Below, piece after piece: positions 9,642-21,290 of a stretch of DNA of 64,000 nucleotides; the first letter of the stretch is position 1; the number at the start of each line of letters is the position of its first letter. The notes under the pieces are model-generated. The model saw only the letters and a program-made list of their open reading frames with translations. It did no database searches and was not told where the DNA came from. The position numbers were made by a program, and so were the translations under genes. The stretch lies in NCBI GenBank assembly GCA_051530055.1, contig CM121341.1:12958001-13022000 (forward strand), in the 5' to 3' direction. The stretch is from Neoechinorhynchus agilis (lineage: Eukaryota > Acanthocephala).

Positions 9642-12490
9642 ATGAACAAGCCTTTAATTTCGTACGCGATGGATACGATGCAGTTAATGACGTCACCACA
9701 CACCGCTGAAACGACCACCGCCGCGCCGGCTCGCTTTGCTCGCCGGCAAGCAGGTGAGCATTCCCGTCGCTGCGATCTCCAAATTGCAAAGGCTCAATGC
9801 GGAACCTGCCAAAGGACTTTCGAACCCTTATCGAGCGGACTCGTAAGTTCGCATGGCAAGCGTAACTCTCGTTGCCCAGGTTCCGGAAAACCCAGTCTTC
9901 TTTTGGATCAACAGGCAATCATAAGCAAACCTTTGGACGTCGAATATCTCGATATTCACATTGACCGACTAGCCCATGACGCCAATATCGAGTTCAACGC
10001 AGCTCTGGATTCCCAGCAGCAGGCTCCATACGTTCCCACATCATGCTGTTCGGTTTGCAAAGGTATTTATCCGTTGACGAAAATGGGCGTCCTGAGAGTA
10101 CATGGGCCCAAAGACTCCCGTTGCACAGGGTCTTCTTTAACCCCACATTCTTACCAATCGTCCCCTCGTAGCCAAAACACCGACTTTGATTTTATTCACA
10201 AAATGCTACTTCAGAATATCTTAAAGCGAAAGTTGCGTTTAAATACTCTGCTCTTCTGAATGGTTGCGTTGACAGCCTAGAGGACATGAATTGGTTGAAG
10301 CTATACGCCTGCCCTCGCCTGGTTTTGAACACCCAAGGGTTGAATCCGGGGAACTCAACCGATTCTTTAAAAAAGAAAGTCCTGGAATTTGAGAGTGATT
10401 TCGAAAGGCTTTTTGTCTCATCCTCTCCTAAACCCACTATGACTTCTAAGAGTTTCCACAAAATCCGCCCTTTAAACGAGCGCGTTTCGACAAAATTATC
10501 TGATGGAGACATCCGCGGAGCTGTTCGACTTTTAGCCTCAGCCGAAGATTTCGCCCCCAACCATGAAGCCACGTATCAGGCTCTTTTAAATAAGCACCCC
10601 AATTTTAGTGGAGCGACGGTGCTTAACTTTCCACAAGTAGCGCCGGACCCAACTTCTATCAATGAATTTAAAAGGGCTATTTCCTCCTTCGCCAACGGTT
10701 CAGGACACGGACCTGACGGTTTGCGCCCTCAACACCTAAAGGATATGTTATCCTTCTCGACCTGTGCTGCGGGTAAACTCCTGGAATCTGCTCTGGTCAG
10801 AGTGATTAACTTTTTCATCCGGGGTTCTCTTAGCGAATTCGCAATCCGGCTTTTCTTATCGGCTTCTCTTTGTGCGCTTTCGAAAAAAAGATGGCGAGAT
10901 TCGTCCCATCGCCATCGGCTGCACTCTTCGGAGACTTGCAGCTAAAATAATATGTAAGAGTTGCGCTAAAATTGAGTGGGGTGTTGAGGCCTTTCCCGCT
11001 GGGATGCTGCATACCTTGTGGTGCCGAAGCCATTACTCACGCTCTTGGCGACCATGGTGAAGTGGCAAAGGCTCCTTTGGTCGTCTTAAAGTTAGAGTTT
11101 AAAAGCGCCTTCAACTCCTTCCGCAGAAAGAAAGAAAACTTGGGCCTCGAACTGAATTTCGAAAAATTCGAAATCCTTTTTCAGGGATTCGATGACAGTT
11201 AACGTTCGATGATCATCGCAGATTTTTGGCAAGTTACTCCAGAGGTGCGCGAAGTTACAAAATACGAATTTAATCTCCTCGGAAGCCCCATTTTCGCCGA
11301 AAATGTCTCAAAGGACCTCGAGGCCCACATACCGAAGCTTGGATTATTATGTACAAGAGCATGTGAACTGTCGGCGCACGAAGCCCTCTATCCCAAATTG
11401 ATGTATAAGTTGAGAGCTGTTCCGTGTTTCGGGGAGAAAAGAGTTTTATCGGATCTTGACGGGGTTTTGCGCTCTTTTTTAAAGAAAATTTTAAATATAA
11501 ACATTACGGGTACGGGCTGGCGGTAGGCTACGTTCCCAACCTCTTTTGGCGGCCTCGGCATCCGCGCAGTGTCTGATTTAGCCCTTCCAGCGTTCCTCGC
11601 CTCTTATCGAGCCAGCAAAACGTACGCGGAAGCCCTTTCCAACATGAGACAAAACTCGCAACATTATTTGATCGGTTTATCGATCTGTTAATCTCGGACA
11701 GAGATCCCGCACTTTCCGGAAAATGACCACAAGCAGTCGACCTGGGACCTTCCCCTCATAAAGAAGATTCACAAATCCTTTACCGATCTTCTCGACGAGG
11801 TTTCCCAAGTTCGTCTTGCGGCGTGCTCTACAAAGGAATCGGGAGCCTGGCTAAATGCTCTCCCCGCCCCGACAATCGGAACTCTTCTAGAGGATTCTAC
11901 GTTAAGAGTCGCAGTTTCTTTAAGATTGGGCCAGTGTCGCTGCGGCTCTATAGTTGACGCTAATGGCAGACACGGCCTCTGTTGTAAAATGTTCAGAGGG
12001 AGGTTTTCAACACACGCAGAGTCGAACTCAATTTTGAGTAGAGCCCTAGTTTCCGTTCACGTGCCCAATATTCTAGAGCCGAGTAAATTATGCCGCCTAG
12101 ACAGCAAGCGACCTGACGGTGTCACGGTTTTTCCATGGCGGGAGGGAAAACTGCTTTTATGGGATGCGACTTGTGTGGACACGCTTGCCCCCAGTAATTT
12201 TTCCTTTTCAAAAAAGAGCCCTGGAGGTTCAGCGGTCGTAGTTGAGGAACGAAAGCGTTCAAAATATAGAGAGCTATTAAGGAGTTACCATTTCGTCCCT
12301 TTTGCCGTGGAAACGTATGGAGCCTTGGGACCATCAGCGCTCACTCTCCTCGACGATTTGGAACGAAGGACGAAAAGGATGACGGGGGAACCGCGTTCAA
12401 GAAATTTTCTCGCTCAATGAATCGCACTTGCGATACAGCGAGGGAACGCTGCCAGTATACTGGCGACGTCGGGATGTTTACAGGAATGAA
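9642..12490 (+). mobile_element. REL-endonuclease LINE, copy 2
   Basis: Two N-terminal zinc fingers (CGTCQ...HGKRNSRCPGS at about 9800-9880 and CSVCK...HGPKDSRCTGS at 10045-10130) precede an RT palm (10286-10945, GHGPDGLRPQHLKDML) and a shifted IRPIAIGCTLRRLAAKI. The palm then breaks: FKSAFNSF is followed directly by thumb sequence, so the catalytic DD region is deleted at about 11120. The C-terminal piece (11926-12420) has the knuckle CRCGSIVDANGRHGLCC and the nuclease signature RPDGVTVFPW...LLLWDAT. The last residues (ALAIQRGNAASI) follow a stop. The copy is dead but shows every domain of the family except the active site. Confidence 0.85.
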
Positions 12491-12549
12491 AAACGAAATA
12501 GTAAAACGGAAAATGTATTTTTTTTTAAAATTTGAAATTGATTCATTGT

Positions 12550-12815
12550 TTTGTAATCTATAAAAGAGAAATGGGCGATTAAGGAGTTAATAAAGTTCAA
12601 TTAATCTTTTTAAGTCTGGCTAGCCGGTTTCTTTTATTCTGTGTTCAAGTGAGACCTTTTTTCACGGCTGATAATTTTATTGCTTGGTCACACAGCCCAC
12701 CGATAAAGTTCAAGGAAGCGCATAAAATCACTTGATCCCCTGAACCATGTTAAGTTCAGCTAAACTTAAAGAAAAAACAGGAATAATGGCGGGGAAAAGA
12801 AGTTTATTGAAACCA
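12550..12815 (+). repeat. Dispersed repeat shared with 2513-2705
   Basis: Second copy of the repeat described at 2513, here about 265 bp long because of an extra block (GGTCACACAGCCCACC...TTAAACTTAAAG). It ends 25-30 bases from the 3' flank of the SF3B4 gene. It may supply transcription-end sequence on the plus strand (AATAAAG at 12590), but nothing shows use. Confidence 0.7.
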
Positions 12816-12880
12816 ACGCGACCACTCTTAGATACTCGAGAGCGCTTTATTGTATATTCTCTAACATTTCCCAGTCGATG

Positions 12881-13861
12881 TCAGTTCGGTTTGGCAGGAG
12901 TCTGTGGTAGTGAAGGCTGAAGAAACGAAGGCGGTGGCAACAGATGAGTAGCCCCTGGTGGAGGTGGGGGTAATGTAAAAGGCATATTAGAGAATCCGAC
13001 GGGTTGTGCGGATCCGTATCCGGGTGTAAGTCCAAAGGTTTGTTGAAGATGTAAGAACTGCGTTGGCGGAGGAGGCGGTGGTGGTGGGAACATATGAGTT
13101 GGTTGCTGTAGATTGGTGAATGATTGGAACTGAGCAGTTGACGGGATTATCGGTGGAGGTGGATGAAAGGCTTGAAGGGCAGCAGCTGCTGCAGCCATTT
13201 GCATGACCATAGGAGGTGGAGCATCGGCGAATAGTTGATGAGGTCTTTCGTTTTGTGCTATTGGATTTTGTGCAGCCAATAGACGTTCAGCCGCGGAACC
13301 ATGTCTTTCACCTTTGGAATCCTTTTTAAAAGCGTATGAGATAGTAATTGCCCGATTGCACAAGAACTGTCCGTTCATCGCTTCCAACGCAGCGTCACTT
13401 GCGTCGAAACTCGCGAAGTTAATGAATGCGTAACCCTTTGAGTTTCCCGTATCAGGATCTCTCATAATCTTTGGGGTTTGGAGAATGACCCCAAAAGCAG
13501 AAAAGGTGTCATAAAGCAGCTTTTCGTCAACCTCCGGGTCAAGATTGCCAATGAATAGATTCGCACCGACGTCCATGTTCTTTTGATGTGCAGACGCTTT
13601 ATTAACCCGAATCGGTTTCCCGAACAGTTTAATCATGTTCATTATTTTTATAGCGTAATCAGCATCCTCCTCGCCCAAAAATTCAACAAATCCATAGCTC
13701 TGATGCTGGTTGGTTACTCGATCTTTAGGCATATGTACATTTACAACGGGTCCGGCTTGAACGAACAGTTCCCATAATACCGATTCAGTCACCTTGTCAT
13801 CGAGACCGCCGACGTAAACAGTAGCATCCTGATTACGGTCAACCAAAGGAGGAAGTGACAT
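12881..13861 (-). CDS. SF3B4: Splicing factor 3B subunit 4 (SF3b49)
   Basis: A single uninterrupted 326-residue frame. SF3B4 is a U2 snRNP subunit that contacts pre-mRNA upstream of the branch site and binds SF3B2. Two RRMs are clear. RRM1 is at about residues 13-91 with RNP2 ATVYVGGL and RNP1 [11 protein letters not shown]2 is at about 100-180 with ANLFIGNL and KGYAFINF. The tail is proline-rich with runs of P, Q and G, as in the family, but shorter than the human protein (424 residues). The start ([21 protein letters not shown]) matches the family's usual beginning. The gene has no intron, unusual beside its spliced neighbours; with an intact frame it could be the working gene or a young retrocopy. 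No poly(A) tract is seen downstream. Confidence 0.95.
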   Translation of the reverse strand: MSLPPLVDRNQDATVYVGGLDDKVTESVLWELFVQAGPVVNVHMPKDRVTNQHQSYGFVEFLGEEDADYAIKIMNMIKLFGKPIRVNKASAHQKNMDVGANLFIGNLDPEVDEKLLYDTFSAFGVILQTPKIMRDPDTGNSKGYAFINFASFDASDAALEAMNGQFLCNRAITISYAFKKDSKGERHGSAAERLLAAQNPIAQNERPHQLFADAPPPMVMQMAAAAAALQAFHPPPPIIPSTAQFQSFTNLQQPTHMFPPPPPPPPTQFLHLQQTFGLTPGYGSAQPVGFSNMPFTLPPPPPGATHLLPPPSFLQPSLPQTPAKPN

Positions 13862-14209
13862 TGCAACGTAATGCGTGCCACTTGGGCGAATTCAACCATC
13901 ATACATTCTTACTGATTACAACGTCACTTGATAAAGAAAATCCAGTGTTCGATCGACAGGTATAACCTTTGTAAGAAATAGAATTCGCTTTGTCGCTAGA
14001 TTTCTTATCAAAGTAAGCAAGGATTTCAACAAAAGGGTCGCCCTGGTAAGCTTAACAACATAGTCATGTTTTTGATGGAACCTGGCCGTTGGCGCGCTTT
14101 TACTTCGGTGTGGCCACATCAAAAATAATGGTTCCTATTCAATCTTGGCTCCATATTTATTAAGTGGGCGTTCAATGACGCATTCATTTCCTCCACATAG
14201 ACTTATATT

Positions 14210-14485
14210 TTACGGGAGGAATGCTACTGCCATTGGAACGTCTAAATTTCTTCGACAATTGTTTGACCAGGTCCTAAGCCGCGGTATCTCGACGTCAAAA
14301 GGGGCGAAATCATGATCTGAATCCATGTCCCTTTATTTGGTCTTTTGCGGTCCTCTGCTGCGGTTGCTGCCAGCCCTGATTAAACGCCTCCGAATTTTAT
14401 ATTGCTGACGACGGGAATGCACAGCGGCCATCGGGTTGGCAAAGACTCTTCGACTTTAGGATGTTGGACGCATTCACTGCATACT
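14210..14485 (-). mobile_element. Decayed REL-endonuclease LINE fragment, twin of 41343-41645
   Basis: Base-level match to 41343-41645 over about 270 bp, with small indels. The minus strand at the right end reads NASNILKSKSLCQPDGR, corresponding to VPNILEPSKLCRLDSKRPDG of the LINE nuclease. The rest (GGAATGCTACTGCCATTGGAACG..., GGGGCGAAATCATGAT) is shared by both sites but is not recognisable LINE coding sequence. Confidence 0.65.
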
Positions 14486-14768
14486 TAGATGTGATGATTT
14501 CTTTGCTAAAATAAAACTAACTTGGAAATGTTAGGCTACGATTTAAAAAATGATTACTTAGAGAAGAACAGTGTCAAGACAAAGCAACAAATAAAATTCA
14601 TCTGAAATTTCGTTACGACTAAGCGCTTAAAATAATTCGGATAAAAACAATTAATGAAATATATCACTGAATGTAAAATAAACTGGCAAATTAGGCCTTT
14701 TGAACAGAGCGGATTTCTAGAATGTTATATATCATTCGGATGCCTACTTTAATGTATAACACAAGTAC

Positions 14769-16013
14769 AGTTGATTCCGCTTAATTGGGACACATCGGGA
14801 CCGAGGTTTTTTGTACCAATTAAACGGCTGTCCCGATTAAGCGAAGTTCACTTTTAAAGAAATTAATTTGATTGGTCTTGGGAACAAGGTCATTAACCAG
14901 TAACACACAAAATTAAACAATGCATATTTTTCAATAATTTTATTTTATAAACTCTTGAAAACTTTACATATAGGTACATAATATATATTATAAATATGTA
15001 TGTATTATAAATCTAAAAAAATCCTTAATAAAATTTTTAATTGGTAGATACATACTAATTCAATCGAAAAATGAGTCAAGTGTAGTCTGTCTTTTGTTTT
15101 TGTGACAGTTGGCTTCTATAAAATCAGCACAGATGTTCAGTGCAGATTTAGGGCTTCCTTCATTTCCTTCCTGCATAAAATAACGTTGTAACACGGGCCA
15201 TACACTGCTTTGAAATCGTTGCGGCCCAGTTTTTTAGCGAACTCCTCTGACTTCGCCTTCAATATTGGACCGTTGATATTTACGCCTCTGCCACTAACAA
15301 TAGAAAACCATTGATCCAGTGCTTCTTCAACGTCTGGATCCTTCCCCTCACGTTTTCTTTTGGATGTCCCTGCCTGTCCTTCTTGTAATTCGAATTCCTT
15401 ACGCAGTTGACTTTCTTGTCGTAAGACACGCGATATAGTAGATTTTGGTACACCAGTTATCTCAGCGAGCCGACGATAACTTGTATTAAGCGGATGGCTT
15501 TTTATTTTATCAAGCAAGGCAATTTTATTGGTAAGTGACAAATCGTTCCTTGGCATTTTAGAAAGGGTAAATTTTTTTAAAAATACAATTGACAAAAAAT
15601 AGCTTCACGCGTTGTTCACGCGGGAGGTGATTGGTAATCGAATGTCCGCTGCACCGGCTCGGATGTAAAAGCTTGCAAATGTGGATATGAGGCCGCCACG
15701 GCTTTATAAAACGCGGGAGTCGGGTTCAGAAAGAAGCCGTCTTTCTGGCTTTCCCGGGATTTAGGAGGAGGTTGTGTTTGTTTTTCCGCTGCAGCGGTTC
15801 GGTTAAACCAAAACTCAGTAAAAACAAAATCAGTTAATAGATACTCTACTATACTAAAATCTTAAATTTACTGTCCCAATTAAGCGGAATGTTGTCCCAA
15901 TTAAATATACAAATTTACTATTGGTTTCTTGGTTTGGTTTCCGTTCTTTGAGATTTGTCCCAAATAAGCGGCTGTCCCGATTAAGCGGTGTCCCAATTAA
16001 GCAGAATCCACTA
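14769..16013 (-). mobile_element. Pogo/Tigger DNA transposon, internally deleted
   Basis: The terminal inverted repeats are visible: left CAGTTGATTCCGCTTAATTG and right the complement of ATTCTGCTTAATTGGGACAC, each followed by further subterminal CCCGATTAAGCGG/CCCAATTAAGCGG copies. TA flanks both ends, the usual pogo target. The element is about 1.25 kb; full Tigger elements are over 2 kb. The only coding piece is the transposase N-terminus at 15137-15595. Confidence 0.85.
15137..15550 (-). pseudogene. Pogo/Tigger transposase N-terminus
   Basis: From MPRNDLSLTNKIALLDKIKS it has a psq/CENP-B-type helix-turn-helix (YRRLAEITGVPKSTISRVLR) and the start of the second CENP-B-like DNA-binding domain (KDPDVEEALDQWFSIVSGRG...FAKKLGRNDFKAVYG). 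The frame then runs into unrelated residues and stops. The whole DDE catalytic domain is gone. The copy could at most make a DNA-binding fragment; nothing shows that it is used. Confidence 0.85.
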
Positions 16014-16603
16014 TATTATGATCAAATTGTTTGGACTGTTTCGTTGGTCATGGATTTTAAAATAAAATCATTTTAATTTCTTCGCCACACAAAAACCAAT
16101 ATGAACAGTCCAATCTTCAAACGGTCATTTCAGTGTTGGTAGTCCTTCAGTAATTGCTTTAATAATTAATAGTTTTTCTAAAGGAATGCTCAGTGTTCAA
16201 TCATCCGTTTTAGCTTAATCGTTGTTCTTCGTCCATTTAAACCCATAAATGTGACCGCAAATGCTTAGTAACAGGCTAGTATTTGACGAAACGACACATT
16301 CGAGTTTAAAGTTGAGTCAGTATCGCGGATTAGTAATTAGATCGCCTTTAATGTTACCACAAACATTTAGCAATCTTACACGAACAACCATAGAACGTTC
16401 ATATGAATCACCGATTTGAAAACGAATCACTCTTTTTAAATGTAAAAAGTTGCGAGAAGCACTGAACCAATTTTATGAAAAGTTGAAGATTTTCAGTAAT
16501 AAAACTGAATGCGAAATTGAAAACAAATGATGACGGAAGCCGAAATACTCACACACACGATGCTGGATAATGTAAAGTTTTGCCCAGGACACACAAGTCT
16601 CAA

Positions 16604-17345
16604 TCAAGTTTGGGTCTTTATGTCCTCGAATTCCAAGAGTCCGAAAAGAGGATCCATTAAATCGCAAGTTGTTTGCATCTCTCGTGAAGACATTCGAACC
16701 CGGCTGTTATTAGCAACAGTCAACTGATCAGTCTGGGTTGTAACGGTCACAAATTCATTTAAATTGTGATTAAACCAATTGTAATCGTTAGCGTCCTGAC
16801 TCAGTATAGATAAATCAGTGTTTGACACTGCATCCAAACGAGAATCTAACATTGGCTCTTTCCATAAATTCGTTTGAACTTCCTGCTCCGTTCTCCAGAC
16901 GAAGTCAGCATCCACCGGATCCATTGTAAATCCAGTTTGAGTAGATTTACTTTCCCCGGATCGATCGACAAAACAATGTCTTTTTTGGCATTATATCTAT
17001 TAGTTGATATTGGGAACTAGAAACTTCATTGGTTTGACCGAGAAGTCGGGATCGTTTGAGACCACCATGAGTTCGATTCATATGCATGCTCAATGCTTTA
17101 GGGTTTTCGAATTGTCTTTCACAATGTTGACATTGAAATATTGCGGAGCATCCGAAAGGAGTTTGAGTGGAGTATGAAGATAAGGATACAAGTTTGAACT
17201 TACATTGCTTCATGACTTTTAGCGTCCAAAGAAAGACCAAACTTTTTATCGCAGAATGCACATCCGTAGTTTTTGGGACTGTGAACACGATTGTAATGCT
17301 AAATCGAAATGTTTTTAGTTTGTTGTTCAAACATGGCCAAGTGCT
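16604..17345 (-). CDS. Small C2H2 protein with clustered TQT motifs, ASCIZ/ATMIN-like
   Basis: At least three exons. The first seen ends at a GTAAGTTC donor near 17204 and reads GCAFCDKKFGLSLDAKSHEAM, a finger half. The next (about 17170-16980) has STQT and a full finger, FQCQHCERQFENPKALSMHM. The last, open from about 16975 to 16604, has STQTGF, EVQTN, TTQTD, EMQTT and a final DIKTQT before the stop. Zinc fingers followed by many TQT motifs are the mark of ASCIZ/ATMIN, the transcription factor that controls and binds dynein light chain LC8 (DYNLL). It is much shorter than vertebrate ATMIN. Exon joins are inferred by eye and the 5' end is not found. Confidence 0.55.
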
Positions 17346-17540
17346 CCATTGGCGCTGACCAAAGAATGCACTGTAGGCATCCGACTATAGATCTGATTCG
17401 CTTATTTTTGTGCTTAAGTCAGAATTAATTTTAAAATTTGTCAAATTAACAAAACTTTTATTGCAGAAGTATGATAACTTTGGAAATTCAATTTATGTAC
17501 GTTAAGGAACGAGTTTCCAAAAATCCATTGGAATGATAAG

Positions 17541-17797
17541 GTTAAAATTGTTGTTGTGAACATACGTCCGGTTAAGAGATATTTTATTGCTAAGAAATAT
17601 TTTCGAAAGGGGAAGCCTTGCGTCATGAATCATCTAAAACGGCTTTAGTTATTTTGTATTGTGTGGCTCAGGTTCGCGGGATCGCCAAGGGTAACTAAAA
17701 GTTTTTCGATGGCTGATGAGAAGAAGCTTCCTCGTTCGAAATATTTCTTAACAATAAAATATCTATTAGCCAGGAATATCTTAACCACAATTCTAAA
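17541..17797. repeat. Inverted repeat of Penelope-related terminal motif
   Basis: Arms 17541-17640 and 17701-17797 are imperfect inverted copies; the core AGATATTTTATTGCTAAGAA on the left answers TTCTTAACAATAAAATATCT on the right. The core is the motif found at 3580-3645, 5036-5085, 20235-20285 and 60112-60192. The rest of 17346-18650 has only scattered repeat pieces; 18420-18640 is a further decayed relative of 3690-3840 in reverse. Confidence 0.55.
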
Positions 17798-18649
17798 CAT
17801 ATTAAGATGCAATTTTGCTCACCTTTCCCCTAATAAAGCATGTTATTAAAATGTATTTCACGGGTCCTAAGGCTGCTCAACATACCGTTCACAAATAAGC
17901 AAGTTAACTTTTCATTTCTTTGTGTGTTGCCCAACCGAAGCGCAACAAAAGTACACCGATCGTTCGCCATTTCTGCCACGAAAAAGCAGTATTTAAGACG
18001 AATTCTTACCAGGTAAAGATTTCTAAAACTCGAAAAGCAAGTGTTTCCATATCCCGATGTGAAGCAGGAGCAGAAGTACTGACATGTCGGTATCGGGCAA
18101 TGGTAATTGGCATCGAGTTTTCTAAACGAATCATTGATCTACAAAAACAGAAGTAAAAACGACGATGGAACCAGCTCGAATACCGAATTTGATTTCTCCA
18201 AGCTGACACATCCTATACCGCTTGTTGGTTTTGGTATTAAGCCTATCGCAGGAATTGTTATACATGGCCTTGATGGGAACGATGAATTGCGTCTGGGCAT
18301 TAGGGAATGATTTTGCACTTTGAATTGCTTTAGCTTGAAAGAAGGCGAAAGAAAATTTTGCTGCAGACGAAGAGGTGCTTAAACTAAAACCCTTTTAGAG
18401 ACAAAAATTGCAGAAATGTAGTCCATAATTTGTTTTGATAAGGGCGAAATGAATAAAAGTGATTCATATCTTGGGTAATTGTCTTCGACGGGGGAGATAC
18501 TTTTAGTAGTTTTTCCACCACGAATTTAAATTCATTGATGATTTATGATATTACACCTACCGATAGTACCGACATTATCAACGAAAAGTAATTCAATTTT
18601 AATATTTCTTCCTCAATGTTGGACTTCAGAATGGTTTGTAAGTTTTTTA

Positions 18650-20100
18650 CGATGATCGGACTTGATGTTACTGATTCTTGTCGGTCACGTAAAAGAAGCA
18701 GCTCCGGCGGCCAGACAGCTACTGATAGTAGCCTGTCGGTGTGCCGCTCCATTTGGTGATGCGGCAGCGAACAGGAGCAACAAAATCCACCAGTGCAACG
18801 GGAAAAAGCGAGGGCTTCGTAGCTCTCGCCGACGACTTGAGCGTCGAAATGAGCGAAACTGTAGCCGGAGGCAACGAAAGCGTCAGTCGAAGCTCATCAC
18901 CGTGGTGTGTACGGACTGTTCAGGTTGCGCTGACAGCCGTGAGCCCTTTGGTCCAGCTATTTCAGATAGAAGAGGACTAGGAATCGGATCCTTGAATTGT
19001 AGGAATCTGCGAGCGCAATGAGTATGGAGTGCCGCCGATCATTGCCACATCCGTTATGGCATTATATAAAAACACAAGATCCGCCGTAAAGACAGCTGAC
19101 GGTTTGACAGAATACTTTTCCACCACTTCAGGTGTTCTGCAGGGCGACACATTGGCTCCTTTCCTCTTCATCTTGGTGCTTGATTGAGTGATGAGATGGG
19201 CACTACCGAATGATGAAGATGGATTTCTTCTGTTGAGGAAAAGAGGTCGCAGGTATCCTGAGATACGCGCCTCCTACATGGCATATGCCGACCACATCGT
19301 ATTGATGTCCTCAACAGTCGAAGGAGCTCAACGCATGCTAAATAGACTGTGCGAGAGGGCGAGTATGATTGGTCTGACCATCAACTCGAAAAAGACGGAA
19401 TTCTTGACGATTCCGCATGTCGCGCATACAGTCTCTGGCGAAGGGCCGAATGGCGTTGAGCAATTAAAACAGATAGAGCGGTATGTCTATCTGGTAGCTG
19501 TCGTTCCTGAAGTGAGTACGGATGTCAGCCGACGGAGAGCTATAGCTTCGAGAGCAATGGGGCAACTTAAACCACTGTTTGACAGTGAGCCATTGCCAGA
19601 TGAACTCCGTTCGCAGCTGTTCAGAACTCTAATTGAGAGCATTCTCTACTACAATGCAGAGACCTGGACACTGTCACCAACGGCGACGAGGCAGTTGGGC
19701 CAAAATCATTCATCTCTCCTACGTGCGGCGTTCAAGGCCAGATGGTCAGATAAAGTGACCAACAAAGCACTGTATAAGAGAGCCGGAGTCCAACCGCCCA
19801 GTGAATATTTGCGCCGCAGACGACTGCAGTTCACGGGCAATATAATTCGGTCCGAGGCATCTTGCCCACAGGTCGTGCAACAATTCCTTTTCTGGAAGCC
19901 AACGACATTGTATCGTAAAGGCAAAGGGAACTGTCGTACATACGATGACCTGATTTTTAAGAGACGCGAATTGCCCGCATAACAGGACGGCTGTCGTGTA
20001 TTTTAGATCCCTTGCGGAGTCTAATTCTATTTGACGGGCTTATACCTACGGTGCAAGGTAGGAAAGTACCGTTGCATACATACATACATACATACTGCTT
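18650..20100 (+). mobile_element. Internally deleted APE-type LINE
   Basis: The left part (18662-19020) ends with LGIGSLNCRNLRAQ, the usual start of an apurinic-type endonuclease. It joins abruptly to the second half of an RT: GVLQGDTLAPFLFILVLD near 19130-19185, ASYMAYADHIVLMSS (the catalytic YADD with H for the last D) at about 19270, and a thumb and C-terminus to 19982. The endonuclease body and the RT fingers are therefore missing. The 3' end is a short tandem (CATA)n at 20070-20094, as in CR1/RTE-like tails. The clade is uncertain. Confidence 0.8.
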
Positions 20101-20199
20101 ACATAGTAGAAAAATTATAAGCAATTTTGAAGAAGTCATGCGTAAATGATGCAGTATTAAATAAAATTCAATTACTTTTAATCATATCAAGAAATTTCG

Positions 20200-21090
20200 T
20201 TGGGGATGGTAAGCATTGGAGGGGTGTGATCATAATACCGGTTAAAGAATCTTTTATTGTTATGAAATATTTCGGGAGGAAACCTCACCTCGGCCATACG
20301 ACCAGGGAATACGGCCAGCGTCAGAGGCACGGCTCCCTCCTGTGGAGTCGAAAAATGCAAAATTAACCACTGACCGTTCTTGTTACTTTATCAAAACAAA
20401 CAAAATTGCATGTTCGTAAACAAGGAGGATACAGGCAAACACTGTCAAGTCGCAACTCACGAAAAAACATTCGAATAAGTGCCCGAGGGTCAAGTTAAAA
20501 AAATAGTCATCTAAAAGGTTTTGTGATAGTTCTATTTATTTACTTGTTCGCCCTTATCAAAACAATTTGAAATGACGAAGATTTTTTGTTTTAGTCTTCG
20601 CTCCGTAGAGAAAGTTTTATCAAAAACAATCCGAACATGAGTTTGTCTGTAAATTTTCCCGACGGTGTTCGACGCAGCTTTAATAAAACGTTCTTCACCA
20701 AGCGAAACCCTAAACAAGAAATTTAACAAACCAATAGTAAGATACATATGAAATATCACGTTTTAGCTAAAAAGCAATGAATTATTGCACATTTCTGCCT
20801 TTTGATAGTTATGTATTCGAGATAAACAACAATCTTCATGAGAGTTCTATCGATTTTTATCAAATTTTTCGTAAAAATATAGCTGAATCTTTGTTGTATT
20901 TTTGCTAGTCGTAATTATTTTTTTGTTTCCGCGGAAAGTGATTGCGCTTTAGAACGATGAAAAATCTCAGCCGCAAAAAGAGTACATGTTAAACATACGA
21001 TGGTTTTATTGATAGTTTTCTGATTTTTTGAGTATAATCTTTATTGTCTCGGTTTTTATGATGGCAACTAAACTTGTTAAAAGAATTTAT
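20200..21090 (-). repeat. Penelope-related decayed repeat
   Basis: The same family as 2822-3840 and 4988-5640. It carries ATACCGGTTAAAGAATCTTT and ATGAAATATTTCGGGAGG at 20237-20285, then CGCCCTTATCAAAACAATTT at 20550-20570. The minus-strand frame 20759-20532 (NFLFRVSLGEERF, VGKIYRQTHVRIVFDKTFST) resembles the stretch between the RT and GIY-YIG domains of Penelope-like elements. It continues into the FLYWCH/MULE gene's 3' flank. Confidence 0.6.
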
Positions 21091-21290
21091 TGATTCCCAT
21101 ATTTCGGCACCACTTTAACAACGCGATAAAACACTTTGGCAAACTTGATAAAGGCACAAAATTGTGCATTTTCAACCATATAAAAGCATGAATAATTCAA
21201 TTTTTAAACAACTAAAATTGTATATTAAACACACGTACATTTAATTTTACGGAAAACAATTGTTTCCATGAGAAATGTACAAAACAGCAA

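Noticed and set aside
17700-17745. CTGATGAG...CGAAA at 17711, a possible hammerhead ribozyme core
   Set aside because: Stem II has internal mismatches, and I could not find a good stem I, stem III or an allowed cleavage triplet.
20068-20098. Tandem CATA repeat as a telomere-like or regulatory repeat
   Set aside because: It stands exactly at the 3' end of a LINE and is best explained as the LINE tail.
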